Positions 56,233-64,000 of a stretch of DNA of 64,000 nucleotides are shown here, piece by piece. The notes beneath the pieces are model-generated. The model did no database searches, had not been told where the DNA came from, and saw nothing but the letters and a program-made list of their open reading frames with translations. Location of the stretch: NCBI RefSeq assembly GCF_040363165.1, contig NZ_BSRG01000001.1, positions 186,001 to 250,000 on the forward strand. Direction: 5' to 3'. Position numbers and translations under genes: made by a program. Within the stretch, counting starts at the first letter, position 1, and every line of letters starts with the position of its first letter. The DNA comes from Thermus sp. LT1-2-5. GTDB lineage: Bacteria > Deinococcota > Deinococci > Deinococcales > Thermaceae.

Positions 56233-57723
56233 GTGGGGTTTTGGGCGGGGCTTGCCCTTTTGCTCTTGGGGCTTCACCTGGTGGGGGAGGGGCTCGCCGC
56301 CCTGAAGGCTAGGCGGCACCTCCTGGCCCGGGCCTTGGGGCACCCCCTGGGGGTCCTAGGGGCGGGGGTGCTTTTGGGACTCCTTTCGGGAAGCGGCACG
56401 GGGTTTTCCCTCTTGGCCTTGGGGCTTCGGGAAGGCGGGGTCCTGGGGTTGGGGCAGGCCGCCCTTCTTTCCCTGGCCGCCACCGCTGGGGCGGCGGTTT
56501 GGGTGGGGGTGGTGGCCCTGGCCCAAGGGGGGGTGGCGGAGGCCCTCTTGGCCTTGGGCCTCCCTTTTCTCCTTTGGCCGAGGCTCCGTCAGGTGGCCTT
56601 CTTCTTGATGGGGCTTGGGCTTCTTTTTCTTGGGTTCCTCCGCATGGGGGAGGGGGCGGAAAGCCTAACGCCCCTTCTCGCCTTCCTGGACCCAAGCCCT
56701 TTGGGCCTTTACGCCTTGGGCCTTTTCCTAGCTTTCTTCCTGGCCACCGCTAACGGGGTGGCGGCTTTGGCCTTGGCCCTTGCCCCGGTGCTGGGCCGGG
56801 AGGGGGCCATGGCCTTGGCCCTGGGGGCGGGGGTGGGGGTTTCCGGGGCCCTCTTTTGGGCCTACCTGGCGGGTCGGCGGGAGGCCTTGCCCTTGGCAGG
56901 GGTGCTCCTGGCCCACCGCTTGGCCTTCTCTTTGCCGTTTTTTTTCCTCTTGCCGTGGCTTTCCCCCTTGGGCGTGGTGGGGTTCCACGCCCTGGCCCAC
57001 CTGGCCTTCGCCCTAGGGTTTCTCCCCCTAAGGGAACGGTACGAGGCTTGGGCGGGGAAGCTTTTCCCCAAGCGGGGCGTGGCCCCCAAGTACCTTTCCC
57101 AAGAGGCCTTGGAAACCCCAAGCCTGGCCTTCGCCTTGGTGCAACGGGAGCTCGCCCGGGTGGCGGATGCGGTGCGGGGCATGCTGGCCCAAGCGGTGCG
57201 GGTTCTGGCCCAGGAAGAGGGGGGTGAGGCGGAGCTTGCCCCCCTGGAGGAGAAGGTGGACCGCCTCACCCGGGAGGTGGTCCTCTACACGGCGGAGCTT
57301 TCCACCCGCACCAAGGACGAGCGGGCGGTGCGCTTTTTCGTCATGGCCTCGGAGCTGGAGCACCTGGGGGATCTGGTGCGGCGGATTGTCCGCCAGGCGG
57401 AACGCCTTTGGGCCCAGGGGCTCACCTTTAGCCTTGAGGGGCGGGAGGACCTCCTGGAGGCCATGCGGGCGGTCTTGAAGCGGCTTGAGCTCCTGGCGGC
57501 GGCTTTGGGCACGGGGGAGAAGGCCTTGGCGGAGGAGGTCTTGCGGCAAGCCCCCGCCTTGGAGGCCTTCCTGGACCGCCTGCGCCGGGCCCACCTCGCC
57601 CGCCTCGAGGGGGGGAGGCCGGAAAGCCGGGCCACCACCTTGGCCCATCTGGACCTCCTCATCACCCTGGAGGAGCTGGGAAGCGGGGTGGAGAGGCTTT
57701 GCCGCCTGGTGCTGGAGCTTTAA
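56233..57723 (+). CDS. Na/Pi-cotransporter-like membrane protein with PhoU domain
   Basis: A 496-residue protein. About eight to nine membrane helices form two inverted Na_Pi_cotrans repeats (roughly 1-280). A cytoplasmic PhoU-like helical domain (about 310-495) follows, with [21 protein letters not shown]. The repeats lack the QSSS motif that binds phosphate in this family: the equivalent positions read [10 protein letters not shown] and [10 protein letters not shown]. Phosphate transport is therefore uncertain; it could be a regulatory or altered-substrate member. The GTG start has TATACT 6 bp upstream and no Shine-Dalgarno sequence. Confidence 0.82.
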   Translation: MGFWAGLALLLLGLHLVGEGLAALKARRHLLARALGHPLGVLGAGVLLGLLSGSGTGFSLLALGLREGGVLGLGQAALLSLAATAGAAVWVGVVALAQGGVAEALLALGLPFLLWPRLRQVAFFLMGLGLLFLGFLRMGEGAESLTPLLAFLDPSPLGLYALGLFLAFFLATANGVAALALALAPVLGREGAMALALGAGVGVSGALFWAYLAGRREALPLAGVLLAHRLAFSLPFFFLLPWLSPLGVVGFHALAHLAFALGFLPLRERYEAWAGKLFPKRGVAPKYLSQEALETPSLAFALVQRELARVADAVRGMLAQAVRVLAQEEGGEAELAPLEEKVDRLTREVVLYTAELSTRTKDERAVRFFVMASELEHLGDLVRRIVRQAERLWAQGLTFSLEGREDLLEAMRAVLKRLELLAAALGTGEKALAEEVLRQAPALEAFLDRLRRAHLARLEGGRPESRATTLAHLDLLITLEELGSGVERLCRLVLEL

Positions 57724-57733
57724 GCTAGAGGGC

Positions 57734-58249
57734 GTGGTGCGGATCCTGGGCGGCAAGGCCAAGGGGGTGCCCTTGAAGGTGCCCGCCTCGGCCCGGCCCT
57801 CTCCCGTGCGCCTGAGGAAGGCGCTTTTTGACTACCTGCGCCTCCGCTATCCCACCAAGGGGCGCTTTCTGGACCTCTATGCGGGAAGCGGGGCGGTGGG
57901 CCTCGAGGCGGCCAGCGAGGGCTGGCAGGCCACCTTGGTGGAAAAGGACGCGGAGGCCATCCGCCTACTGCGGGAAAACGCCCGGCGCGCGGGGCTTCCC
58001 GTGCGCATCGTTCCCCTACCGGTGGAGGTGTTCCTGGCCGAGGCGAAGGCCAAAGGGGAACGCTATACCGTAGCCTTCATGGCCCCGCCTTACCCCATGG
58101 ACCTGGTGGCGGCCTTCCAGGCCCTTTTGCAAAGCGGCCTGGTGGAAAAGGGGGGGCTGTACATCCTGCAACACCCCAAGGCGCTGGTGCTTCCCATAGG
58201 GGAGCGGCGGGTCTACGGGGAAAACGCCCTGACCCTGGTGGAGGTTTAG
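57734..58249 (+). CDS. rsmD: 16S rRNA (guanine-N2)-methyltransferase RsmD
   Basis: A 171-residue class I methyltransferase targeting the base equivalent to G966. The SAM site is FLDLYAGSGAVGLEAASEG. The catalytic tetrapeptide, normally [DN]PP[YF], reads APPY here (FMAPPYPMDL). Adjacent GTG codons at 57734 and 57737 are both possible starts; TAAGCT lies 7 bp before the first. It is directly followed by coaD with no gap, the same pairing seen in many bacteria. Confidence 0.88.
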   Translation: MVRILGGKAKGVPLKVPASARPSPVRLRKALFDYLRLRYPTKGRFLDLYAGSGAVGLEAASEGWQATLVEKDAEAIRLLRENARRAGLPVRIVPLPVEVFLAEAKAKGERYTVAFMAPPYPMDLVAAFQALLQSGLVEKGGLYILQHPKALVLPIGERRVYGENALTLVEV

Positions 58250-58729
<480 letters not shown>

Positions 58730-58739
58730 CCCCGCTGGC

Positions 58740-59000
58740 TTACGCATCAAGGCGCACGCCTGCGAAAAAGACCAGGTTGAACCCCGCCACCCCGCTTAAG
58801 GCGAGGAAGAGGGTTTCTCTTAAGGGAGCGAGGCGGGGCGGGTGGCGTAGGGCCAGGAGGAAAAGGGGGAGGGCCAGGGCGAAGCGCAGGAGCGATCCCC
58901 AGGCAGGGTCCACCTCCCGCATGGCCGTGCGGGAGCCCACCACGTTGAGCGCCCAAAGGCAGGGAGGCAGGTAGACCAGGGGGTCTCGATGGGGCGGCAT
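58740..59000 (-). pseudogene. Truncated EamA/DMT transporter gene
   Basis: 86 codons encoding only the first two to three helices of an EamA transporter (LWALNVVGSRTAMREVDPAWGSLLRFALALP, in part, then LSGVAGFNLVFFAGVRL) and then a stop. Family members have about 280-300 residues. TATACT sits 6 bp before the ATG, so its leaderless promoter is intact. A deletion fused the remnant close to the end of coaD. It could be expressed as a membrane fragment but not as a functional transporter. Confidence 0.7.
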
Positions 59001-59046
59001 GGGCCCAGTATAGGGAGTTTCCGCTAAAATCCCCTTGGAGGTCAGG

Positions 59047-60639
59047 ATGAAGGTCTTTGCCGCCAAGTATGGGAACACCCTCGAGTTCGGACACCTCATC
59101 GGGGGCGAGGAGGTTTGGGAAGGGGAGGCCCTCTTGCGCCATAACCCCTCGGACCGGGAAGACCTGGTGGCCCGTTTCCCCGAGGGCACCAAGGACACCC
59201 TCCGCAAGGCGGCCCTAAGGGCGCGGGAGGCCTTCGAGGCCTGGAGCCGCACCCCGGCCCCGGTGCGGGGGCAGGTGCTCTTCAACCTGGCCAAGATCCT
59301 GGAGCGGGAAAAACCCACCCTGGTCCGCCTCATGGTGCGGGAGGTGGGCAAGACCTTCAAGGAGGCGGGCGGGGACGTGCAGGAGGCCATAGACACCGCC
59401 CTCTTCTTCGCCTCCGAGGGCCGGAGGCTCTACGGCCAGACTGTTCCCAGCGAGATGCGGGACAAGGAGCTTTTCACCTTCCGCAGGCCCTTGGGGGTGG
59501 TAGGGATGATCACCGCCGGCAACTTCCCCATCGCCGTGCCCAGCTGGAAGCTCATCCCCGCAATCCTGGCGGGGAACGCCGTGGTCTGGAAGCCTTCCGA
59601 CGACTCCCCCACCCTTTCCTACGTCTTCGTCAAGCTCTTTGAGGAGGCGGGCCTGCCGCCTGGGGTCATCAACGTGGTCTTCGGTGGGGGCAAGGACTCC
59701 ACGGGCCAGTGGCTGGTGGAGCTCATGGACGAGGGGCTTCTCCAGAAGTTCGCCTTCACGGGGAGCACCAAGGTGGGCCGCTGGATTGGGGAGGTGGCGG
59801 GGCGGAACCTCATCCGGCCCACCCTGGAGCTTGGGGGCAAGAACCCCTTGGTGGTCATGCGGGACGCCGACTTGGACCTGGCGGTGGAGGGGGCCTGGTG
59901 GAGCGCCTTCGCCACGGGAGGGCAACGGTGCACCAGCGCCGGGAACATCCTGGTGGACGCCCCCGTCTACGAGGAGTTTAAAAAGCGCTTCCTGGAGCGT
60001 ACCGAGGCCACGGTGGTGGGAAACCCCCTCCTGCACCCCGAGGTGACCTACGGGCCATTTATCAACGAGCGGCTTTTCCAGCGCTGGCAGGAGCACTATG
60101 CCTGGGGGCAGGAGGACGGGGCCACGCTCCTGTTTGGGCGGGGGCGCATTACCCGGGAAAATCCGTACCCCCGCTTCCTGGGGGATGCGGAGGCGGGGCT
60201 TTTCGGTTGGCCCACGGTGTGGGAGGCGAGGCCCGGCATGCGCCAGTTCCAGGAGGAGATCTTCGGCCCCACCATCAACCTGGTGAAGGTGGACGGGATC
60301 GAGGAGGCCATCGCCGTGGCCAACGCCACGCCCTATGGCCTGTCCAGCGCCATCTACACCAACCACCGCCACTGGGCCTACCTCTTCAAGGTGGGCATCC
60401 GCGCCGGTATGACCAGCATCAACAACACCACCGTGGGGGCTGAGGCCCACCTGCCCTTTGGCGGGGTGAAGGCGAGCGGGAACGGGGCTAGGGAGTCGGG
60501 CATCTGGGTCCTCGAGGAGTACACCTACTGGCATGCGGTGAACGAGGAGTACTCGGGAAGGCTCCAACTGGCCCAGATGGACACGGGCTACGTGAGCCCC
60601 AAAGAACCCACGCCTTGGGCGGAGGTCCTGGGCTTTTAG
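59047..60639 (+). CDS. Aldehyde dehydrogenase (NAD(P)+)
   Basis: A 530-residue aldehyde dehydrogenase. The catalytic cysteine is in FATGGQRCTSAGNILV, the general-base glutamate in PTLELGGKNPLVV, and the NAD site is FTGSTKVGRWIGE. About 30 residues extend beyond the usual C-terminus (LQLAQMDTGYVSPKEPTPWA), as in the 530-residue T. thermophilus enzyme I recall. The specific substrate is unknown. GGAGGTCAGG precedes the ATG, and TAAAAT (59025-59030) is a probable -10. It could oxidise fatty aldehydes if the fusion at 20057 makes them, but there is no physical linkage. Confidence 0.93.
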   Translation: MKVFAAKYGNTLEFGHLIGGEEVWEGEALLRHNPSDREDLVARFPEGTKDTLRKAALRAREAFEAWSRTPAPVRGQVLFNLAKILEREKPTLVRLMVREVGKTFKEAGGDVQEAIDTALFFASEGRRLYGQTVPSEMRDKELFTFRRPLGVVGMITAGNFPIAVPSWKLIPAILAGNAVVWKPSDDSPTLSYVFVKLFEEAGLPPGVINVVFGGGKDSTGQWLVELMDEGLLQKFAFTGSTKVGRWIGEVAGRNLIRPTLELGGKNPLVVMRDADLDLAVEGAWWSAFATGGQRCTSAGNILVDAPVYEEFKKRFLERTEATVVGNPLLHPEVTYGPFINERLFQRWQEHYAWGQEDGATLLFGRGRITRENPYPRFLGDAEAGLFGWPTVWEARPGMRQFQEEIFGPTINLVKVDGIEEAIAVANATPYGLSSAIYTNHRHWAYLFKVGIRAGMTSINNTTVGAEAHLPFGGVKASGNGARESGIWVLEEYTYWHAVNEEYSGRLQLAQMDTGYVSPKEPTPWAEVLGF

Positions 60640-60640
60640 C

Positions 60641-61009
60641 CTACTGGGCGCTTTCCAGGTCGGGCCGGAGCTTGACCGCCTCCCGCAGATAGACGTGGCG
60701 CACCCGGTCTTGGGGGGTGTCGGTGTTCCAAAGGGCCAGGACCCGGATGACCCGGGGCAGGCTTCCCGGCACCGGCACCTCCCGGGCGGAGAGAAGGGGC
60801 ACCCGGTGCATGCCGATTTGCCGGGCTGCCTCTGCGGGGAAGGCGGAGGTGAGGTCTTCCGTCACGGTGAAGATGATGGCGGCGAGCTCTTCGTGGCGTT
60901 GGATGCCGTTGGCCTCCAGCATCTTCAGGAGGAGTTCCCGGGTAGCCTGATGGATGGCCTCCGGTGTGTCCTCTTCCACGGTGATGGCGCCCCGTATGCC
61001 CCGTACCAT
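60641..61009 (-). CDS. aroH: Chorismate mutase, AroH class
   Basis: A 122-residue trimeric AroH-type mutase converting chorismate to prephenate, matching the T. thermophilus enzyme in length and nearly in sequence ([38 protein letters not shown] in part). Active-site Arg residues occur in RGIRG and near [13 protein letters not shown] 61009 is the established start; the in-frame ATG four codons upstream is not needed. It is convergent with the aldehyde dehydrogenase, one base between stops. Confidence 0.96.
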   Translation of the reverse strand: MVRGIRGAITVEEDTPEAIHQATRELLLKMLEANGIQRHEELAAIIFTVTEDLTSAFPAEAARQIGMHRVPLLSAREVPVPGSLPRVIRVLALWNTDTPQDRVRHVYLREAVKLRPDLESAQ

Positions 61010-61067
61010 ATTAGGGCCCATGCTAAGGGGTTTCCCTTCCAAGGGCAAGGCGGGTAGACTTTGCCCC

Positions 61068-61730
61068 ATGAACCTTCTCGCCGTGTTTGCCCACCCCGAT
61101 GACGAGATCGGAGCGGCGGGGACCTTGGCCCTCCACGCCAGGAAAGGCCACCGGGTGATGCTGGTTTGGATGACCAAGGGAGAGCTGGCGAGCCAGTTCG
61201 GCGATGCTCCCCCCGAGGAGGTGGCCCGGGTGCGGGAGGGGCACGGGGCCCACGTGGCGGGGCTCATCGGGGCGGAGTACCGCTTTTTGCCCTTTGGGGA
61301 CACCCTCCTGACCGGGGGGCGGGAGGAGGCCTTGGCCTTGGCCCGCTTGATGGCGGAGTTCCGCCCCGAGGCCGTGATCACCTGGGACCCCTTGGACGTG
61401 CACCCCGACCACCGGGCCACCCACCAGGCGGTGCTTTCCGCTTTGAAGCTCTGCCGCATTCCCAAGCTGGTGGGGGAGGCCCACCGCAAGCCGGTGCGGC
61501 TTTACCACTACCCCCGGCGGGAGCTTGCCCGCCCCTGGGTTTACGTGGACACCACTTCCACCCAGGAGGTGGCGGAGGCGGTTTTCCAGTTTTACCGGGA
61601 GTTTTACCGCTGGCCCTTTACCCTGGAGGAGTTTCGGGCTCGGCGGCGGCTTCAGGGCCTCGAGGCGGGCGTTCGCTTTGCGGAGGCGTTTCAGACGGAT
61701 AGCCCTCCGGCATGGCCGGCGCTTCCTTGA
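61068..61730 (+). CDS. PIG-L family deacetylase (BshB2-like)
   Basis: A 220-residue LmbE/PIG-L zinc deacetylase. The metal motif AHPDDE is at residues 8-13 ([15 protein letters not shown]) and the second site is [14 protein letters not shown]. It is more distant from BshB1 than the protein at 36106. Bacillithiol-conjugate amidase or GlcNAc-malate deacetylase back-up (BshB2) is the best guess. ATG 61068 has TAGACT 7 bp upstream and no Shine-Dalgarno sequence. Its last 113 bp overlap the convergent ClC gene. Confidence 0.85.
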   Translation: MNLLAVFAHPDDEIGAAGTLALHARKGHRVMLVWMTKGELASQFGDAPPEEVARVREGHGAHVAGLIGAEYRFLPFGDTLLTGGREEALALARLMAEFRPEAVITWDPLDVHPDHRATHQAVLSALKLCRIPKLVGEAHRKPVRLYHYPRRELARPWVYVDTTSTQEVAEAVFQFYREFYRWPFTLEEFRARRRLQGLEAGVRFAEAFQTDSPPAWPALP

Positions 61731-62994
61731 GGCCTTCCTCCGGGTCGTGGGCGGGGGTGAGGGCGTAGGCCAGGAGCACCGCGGGCAAGGCCAGGGGGAG
61801 GCTGGCGTACCCGCCCCACTCTGCCGCCAGGGCTAAGCCGGCGAAGGGGGCCCGGGCCACCCCTGCCAGCACCGCCACCCCACCCGCCAGGGCCAAGGCC
61901 TCGGCCGGCAGGCCAAAGGGCCCGGCCAGGCGGGAGAGGTAGGCCCCCAGGAGCCCCCCCAGGACCAGGGCCGGGGTGAAGGGCCCTCCATACGCCCGCA
62001 CCCCCACGGCGAGGACCAGGAGGAGGAGCTTGGCCAGGAGGAGGTAGAAAAGCGCCTTGGGGGCGAGGAGGGGTGTGGCCGCCACCGCCACCCAGCCGAG
62101 GCCGTTTCCTAGAGCCTCTGGCAGGAAGAGGAGGGAAAGGGCCAGGGCGAGGCCCAAAAGGGCGTGGCGGAGGGGAAAGGGAAGGGGCTTGAGCCAAGCG
62201 GCAAGGGCCCTTCCCCCTTCCATCCACAAGGTGGCCAAGGCGGCGGCCAAGAGGCCCAGGAGGAGGCCCGCTGGGAGGCTCGCCGGGTCCAGGCGCACGG
62301 AGAAGGGGAGGAGGGGCTCGTAGCCGAAGAAGGCCCCGTAGACGGCAAAGCCGGAAAGCGCCCCGATGAGGGCCGGGGTGAGGGCCCGGGCCTCGAGGAG
62401 GAGGGAGCGGTAAAGGATCTCCGTGGCCAAAAGGGCTCCCGCCACCGGGGCGTGGAGGGCGGCGCCAAGCCCGGCGGCGAGCCCGGCGAAGGCGAGCCCC
62501 CCACCCAAGCGGGGAAAGCGGCGGTCCAGAAGGAGCCCAAGCCAAAGCCCCAGCACCCCAAAGGGCCCCTCCCGGCCCATGGGGGAGTAGAAGGCGATCT
62601 GCAAGGCCCCCCCGAGGACTGCCCGAGGGTGGGCGAGCCTGGGGGCCGGGCTTCCTTCCCGCGCCCGGCGCAGGAAGGCGGCGAGCCCCTGCCCCGTGCC
62701 CAGGTAGCTGGCGAGGGCGAACAGGGGCGGAAGGAGGAAGGCGAGGGGCCAAAGGGCGGGCCCGGTGAAGGCCTGGAGAAGCCCCCCTTCCCCCGGGGGT
62801 TCGGGGGCCAGGTAGCCGAAAAAGCCCCCCACCGCCTCGGCCAGGGCCCTTAGGAGGAGGTTCAGAAGGGCCACCAAAAGCCCCGCCAACGCCCCGGTGA
62901 AGGCGCTGTAGAGGATGAGGGGCCCGGTGTGGCGCACCTCCTCGTCCCAAAGGGGAGGAAAGGAAAGGTGGGGGCCGCGGCCCAGGGGGCGCAT
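61618..62994 (-). CDS. ClC family chloride channel/transporter
   Basis: A 458-residue membrane protein with the ClC core. Filter motif 2 is MGREGPFGVLG with the gating glutamate, and motif 3 is YGGPFTPALVLGG. The first motif (GSGIP) is replaced by GTGQG. Eighteen alpha helices of the fold fit residues about 25-415. A 40-residue proline-rich tail ([18 protein letters not shown]) is encoded opposite the end of the PIG-L gene. TACACT lies 7 bp before the ATG, and the start shares a base with the amidohydrolase stop (TGATG). Exchanger versus channel cannot be decided. Confidence 0.88.
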   Translation of the reverse strand: MRPLGRGPHLSFPPLWDEEVRHTGPLILYSAFTGALAGLLVALLNLLLRALAEAVGGFFGYLAPEPPGEGGLLQAFTGPALWPLAFLLPPLFALASYLGTGQGLAAFLRRAREGSPAPRLAHPRAVLGGALQIAFYSPMGREGPFGVLGLWLGLLLDRRFPRLGGGLAFAGLAAGLGAALHAPVAGALLATEILYRSLLLEARALTPALIGALSGFAVYGAFFGYEPLLPFSVRLDPASLPAGLLLGLLAAALATLWMEGGRALAAWLKPLPFPLRHALLGLALALSLLFLPEALGNGLGWVAVAATPLLAPKALFYLLLAKLLLLVLAVGVRAYGGPFTPALVLGGLLGAYLSRLAGPFGLPAEALALAGGVAVLAGVARAPFAGLALAAEWGGYASLPLALPAVLLAYALTPAHDPEEGLKEAPAMPEGYPSETPPQSERPPRGPEAAAEPETPPG

Positions 62995-64000
62995 CAGAGG
63001 GAGTGTACCAAAGAAGCGGAGGCGCCCCGGGTAATCCGGGGTGTGGGGAGGCCCAAGGCCCTGTACCCCCCCCGGGTGAGGGCTCGCACCAGGAGGCGGG
63101 GGTCCACCTTCTCCCAGAGGAAGAGGGCCTCCTGGCGCACGTCCAGGTCGGGGCTGCTGGCACGGGAGTCGGTGCCGAGGGCAAGCTCCACCCCATAGCG
63201 GGCGTAAAGGGCCCAAGGGGCCTCCCCCACCTCAAGGTTCTGGTTGGAGCGGGGGCAAAGCACCACCTTGGTCCCCGTTTCCGCCAGGAGCCTTACCTCC
63301 TCCTCGTCCACCTGCACCCCATGCACCAGGAGGGTGGTGGGGCCCAAGACCCCGAGGGCGTGGAGGTAGCGCACCGGGGTGAGGCCTGGGGGGCTAAAGG
63401 GGGTACGGCTAAAGAGGCGGTGCACCTCGGCCAAGGGGCCCGTCCCCTCCCGCAAAAAGGAAACCTCCTCGAGGCTTTCCGCCCCATGCACCATGAGGGG
63501 GATGCCCTCTTCCCGGGCGTACTGGGCGAGCCGCTTCAGAAGGGGAGGGCTCACGGAGTAGGGCGCATGGGGGGAAAGCCCCACCCTTACCCTTCCCTCC
63601 CGCCTGCGCCAGGTTTCCACCTTGGCCCGCACCCGGGCGAAGACGGCTTCCGCCTCGAGGGGGTCTGGGGCGAAGACCTCGTAGAAGGCCACCCCAGGCA
63701 AGGGGCTTTCCTCCAAGAGGAAGTCCATCACCTCCTCCTGGAAGACGATGTCGGCGAAGGCCCCGGCCCCGCTTGCCACAAGTTCCTCCAGGCCCCGCCG
63801 CGCCCCTAAGAGCCCCCGCTTATCCCGGTGGGCCACCACGTGGGGGATGAAGCCGGAAAAGGGCCCTTGGTAAAGGGGCAAAAGGCTTAGGTCCAGGTGG
63901 GTGTGGGCGTTCACCGGGGGGGGGAGGAGGGCCTTTCCCTTCGCCACCACGGGGGCTTCGGGAAAGCGCGCCCTAAGCTCCGCCAGGCTCCCCACGGCCA
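62994..64000 (-). CDS. Amidohydrolase superfamily protein, partial (cut by window edge)
   Basis: At least 335 residues are visible. The frame stays open to the window end, and the missing N-terminus should be some 30-40 residues. The metal motif HxH is in PVNAHTHLDLS; further ligands are in LMVHGAESLEE and LLVHGVQVDEEE, with the acid in ALGTDSRASSPD. This is the chlorohydrolase/adenosine-type deaminase branch. Family members in Deinococcus include aminodeoxyfutalosine deaminase (MqnX), which would feed mqnB at 21718; this assignment is inferred, not shown. The GTG at 63995 is probably internal. It couples to the ClC gene downstream. Confidence 0.8.
   Translation of the reverse strand, partial: AVGSLAELRARFPEAPVVAKGKALLPPPVNAHTHLDLSLLPLYQGPFSGFIPHVVAHRDKRGLLGARRGLEELVASGAGAFADIVFQEEVMDFLLEESPLPGVAFYEVFAPDPLEAEAVFARVRAKVETWRRREGRVRVGLSPHAPYSVSPPLLKRLAQYAREEGIPLMVHGAESLEEVSFLREGTGPLAEVHRLFSRTPFSPPGLTPVRYLHALGVLGPTTLLVHGVQVDEEEVRLLAETGTKVVLCPRSNQNLEVGEAPWALYARYGVELALGTDSRASSPDLDVRQEALFLWEKVDPRLLVRALTRGGYRALGLPTPRITRGASASLVHSL

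Noticed and set aside
59215-60567. 450-codon open frame antisense to the aldehyde dehydrogenase gene
   Set aside because: Same artefact: no motifs, no Shine-Dalgarno or -10 signal, and complete overlap with a clear dehydrogenase gene.

Overview
The window is 64 kb of GC-rich, densely packed bacterial chromosome. It almost certainly comes from a Thermus species. The glycyl-tRNA synthetase, chorismate mutase, amylomaltase, ornithine carbamoyltransferase and MnSOD all read as close Thermus thermophilus-type proteins. GTG and TTG starts are frequent, third codon positions are overwhelmingly G or C, and many genes have a -10 hexamer 6-9 nt before the start codon instead of a Shine-Dalgarno sequence. 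I see no complete insertion sequence, CRISPR array or rRNA gene. The window looks like core chromosome with a few relics and one visibly foreign gene.

Layout. 1-3.6 kb: M16 peptidase pair, EamA transporter, 3-hydroxyacyl-CoA dehydrogenase. 3.6-11.8 kb: malQ, then on the minus strand sucCD, a membrane PIN/TRAM protein, radA and a ClpC/ClpA ATPase. 11.9-18.3 kb: glyS, asd, tlyA, two small Thermus proteins, glnS and an enoyl-CoA hydratase. 18.3-22.4 kb: infC-rpmI-rplT, then an overlapping operon of a COG2426 membrane protein, a PlsY-like/acyl-ACP-reductase-like fusion and futalosine hydrolase. 22.4-26.3 kb: sodA, fumC, terC and a YpdA-type bacillithiol disulfide reductase. 26.2-32.8 kb: ilvB-ilvN-ilvC-leuA-cimA, preceded by a promoter, a leader peptide and a terminator arranged as a classical attenuator. 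32.8-40 kb: an ABC-2 exporter, plsY, bshB1, and argF-(relic)-argC-argJ with an ARG-box-like operator. 40-49 kb: an outer-membrane barrel, a lipoprotein, small membrane proteins, the deoC-PLD-maf-mreC-mreD-mrdA-minC cluster and ychF. 49-56 kb: tRNA-Met, hemL, an atypical-composition Na+/H+ antiporter, mnmE, and metY-metX under a SAM-I riboswitch. 56-64 kb: tRNA-Pro, a PhoU-containing Na/Pi-type transporter, rsmD, coaD, an EamA relic, aldehyde dehydrogenase, aroH, a PIG-L deacetylase, a ClC channel and a partial amidohydrolase.

How the genes work together. Branched-chain amino acid synthesis (including the citramalate route to isoleucine), part of arginine synthesis, and methionine synthesis by direct sulfhydrylation each carry a visible regulatory device: attenuator, ARG box and SAM-I riboswitch respectively. 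Bacillithiol metabolism is represented by bshB1, a second PIG-L protein and a Bdr-like reductase. Futalosine-dependent menaquinone synthesis is represented by mqnB and possibly by the amidohydrolase at the right edge. Cell shape is represented by mreCD/mrdA/minC.

The most novel-looking items are four. First is the 553-residue fusion at 20057-21718: a degenerate PlsY membrane domain joined to a reductase that keeps the presumed catalytic cysteine of cyanobacterial acyl-ACP reductases. Second is the ilv leader-peptide attenuator. Third is the AUA-initiated infC with a 5' hairpin abutting its ribosome binding site. Fourth is an intrinsic terminator that doubles as signal-peptide coding sequence at 40817-40846.
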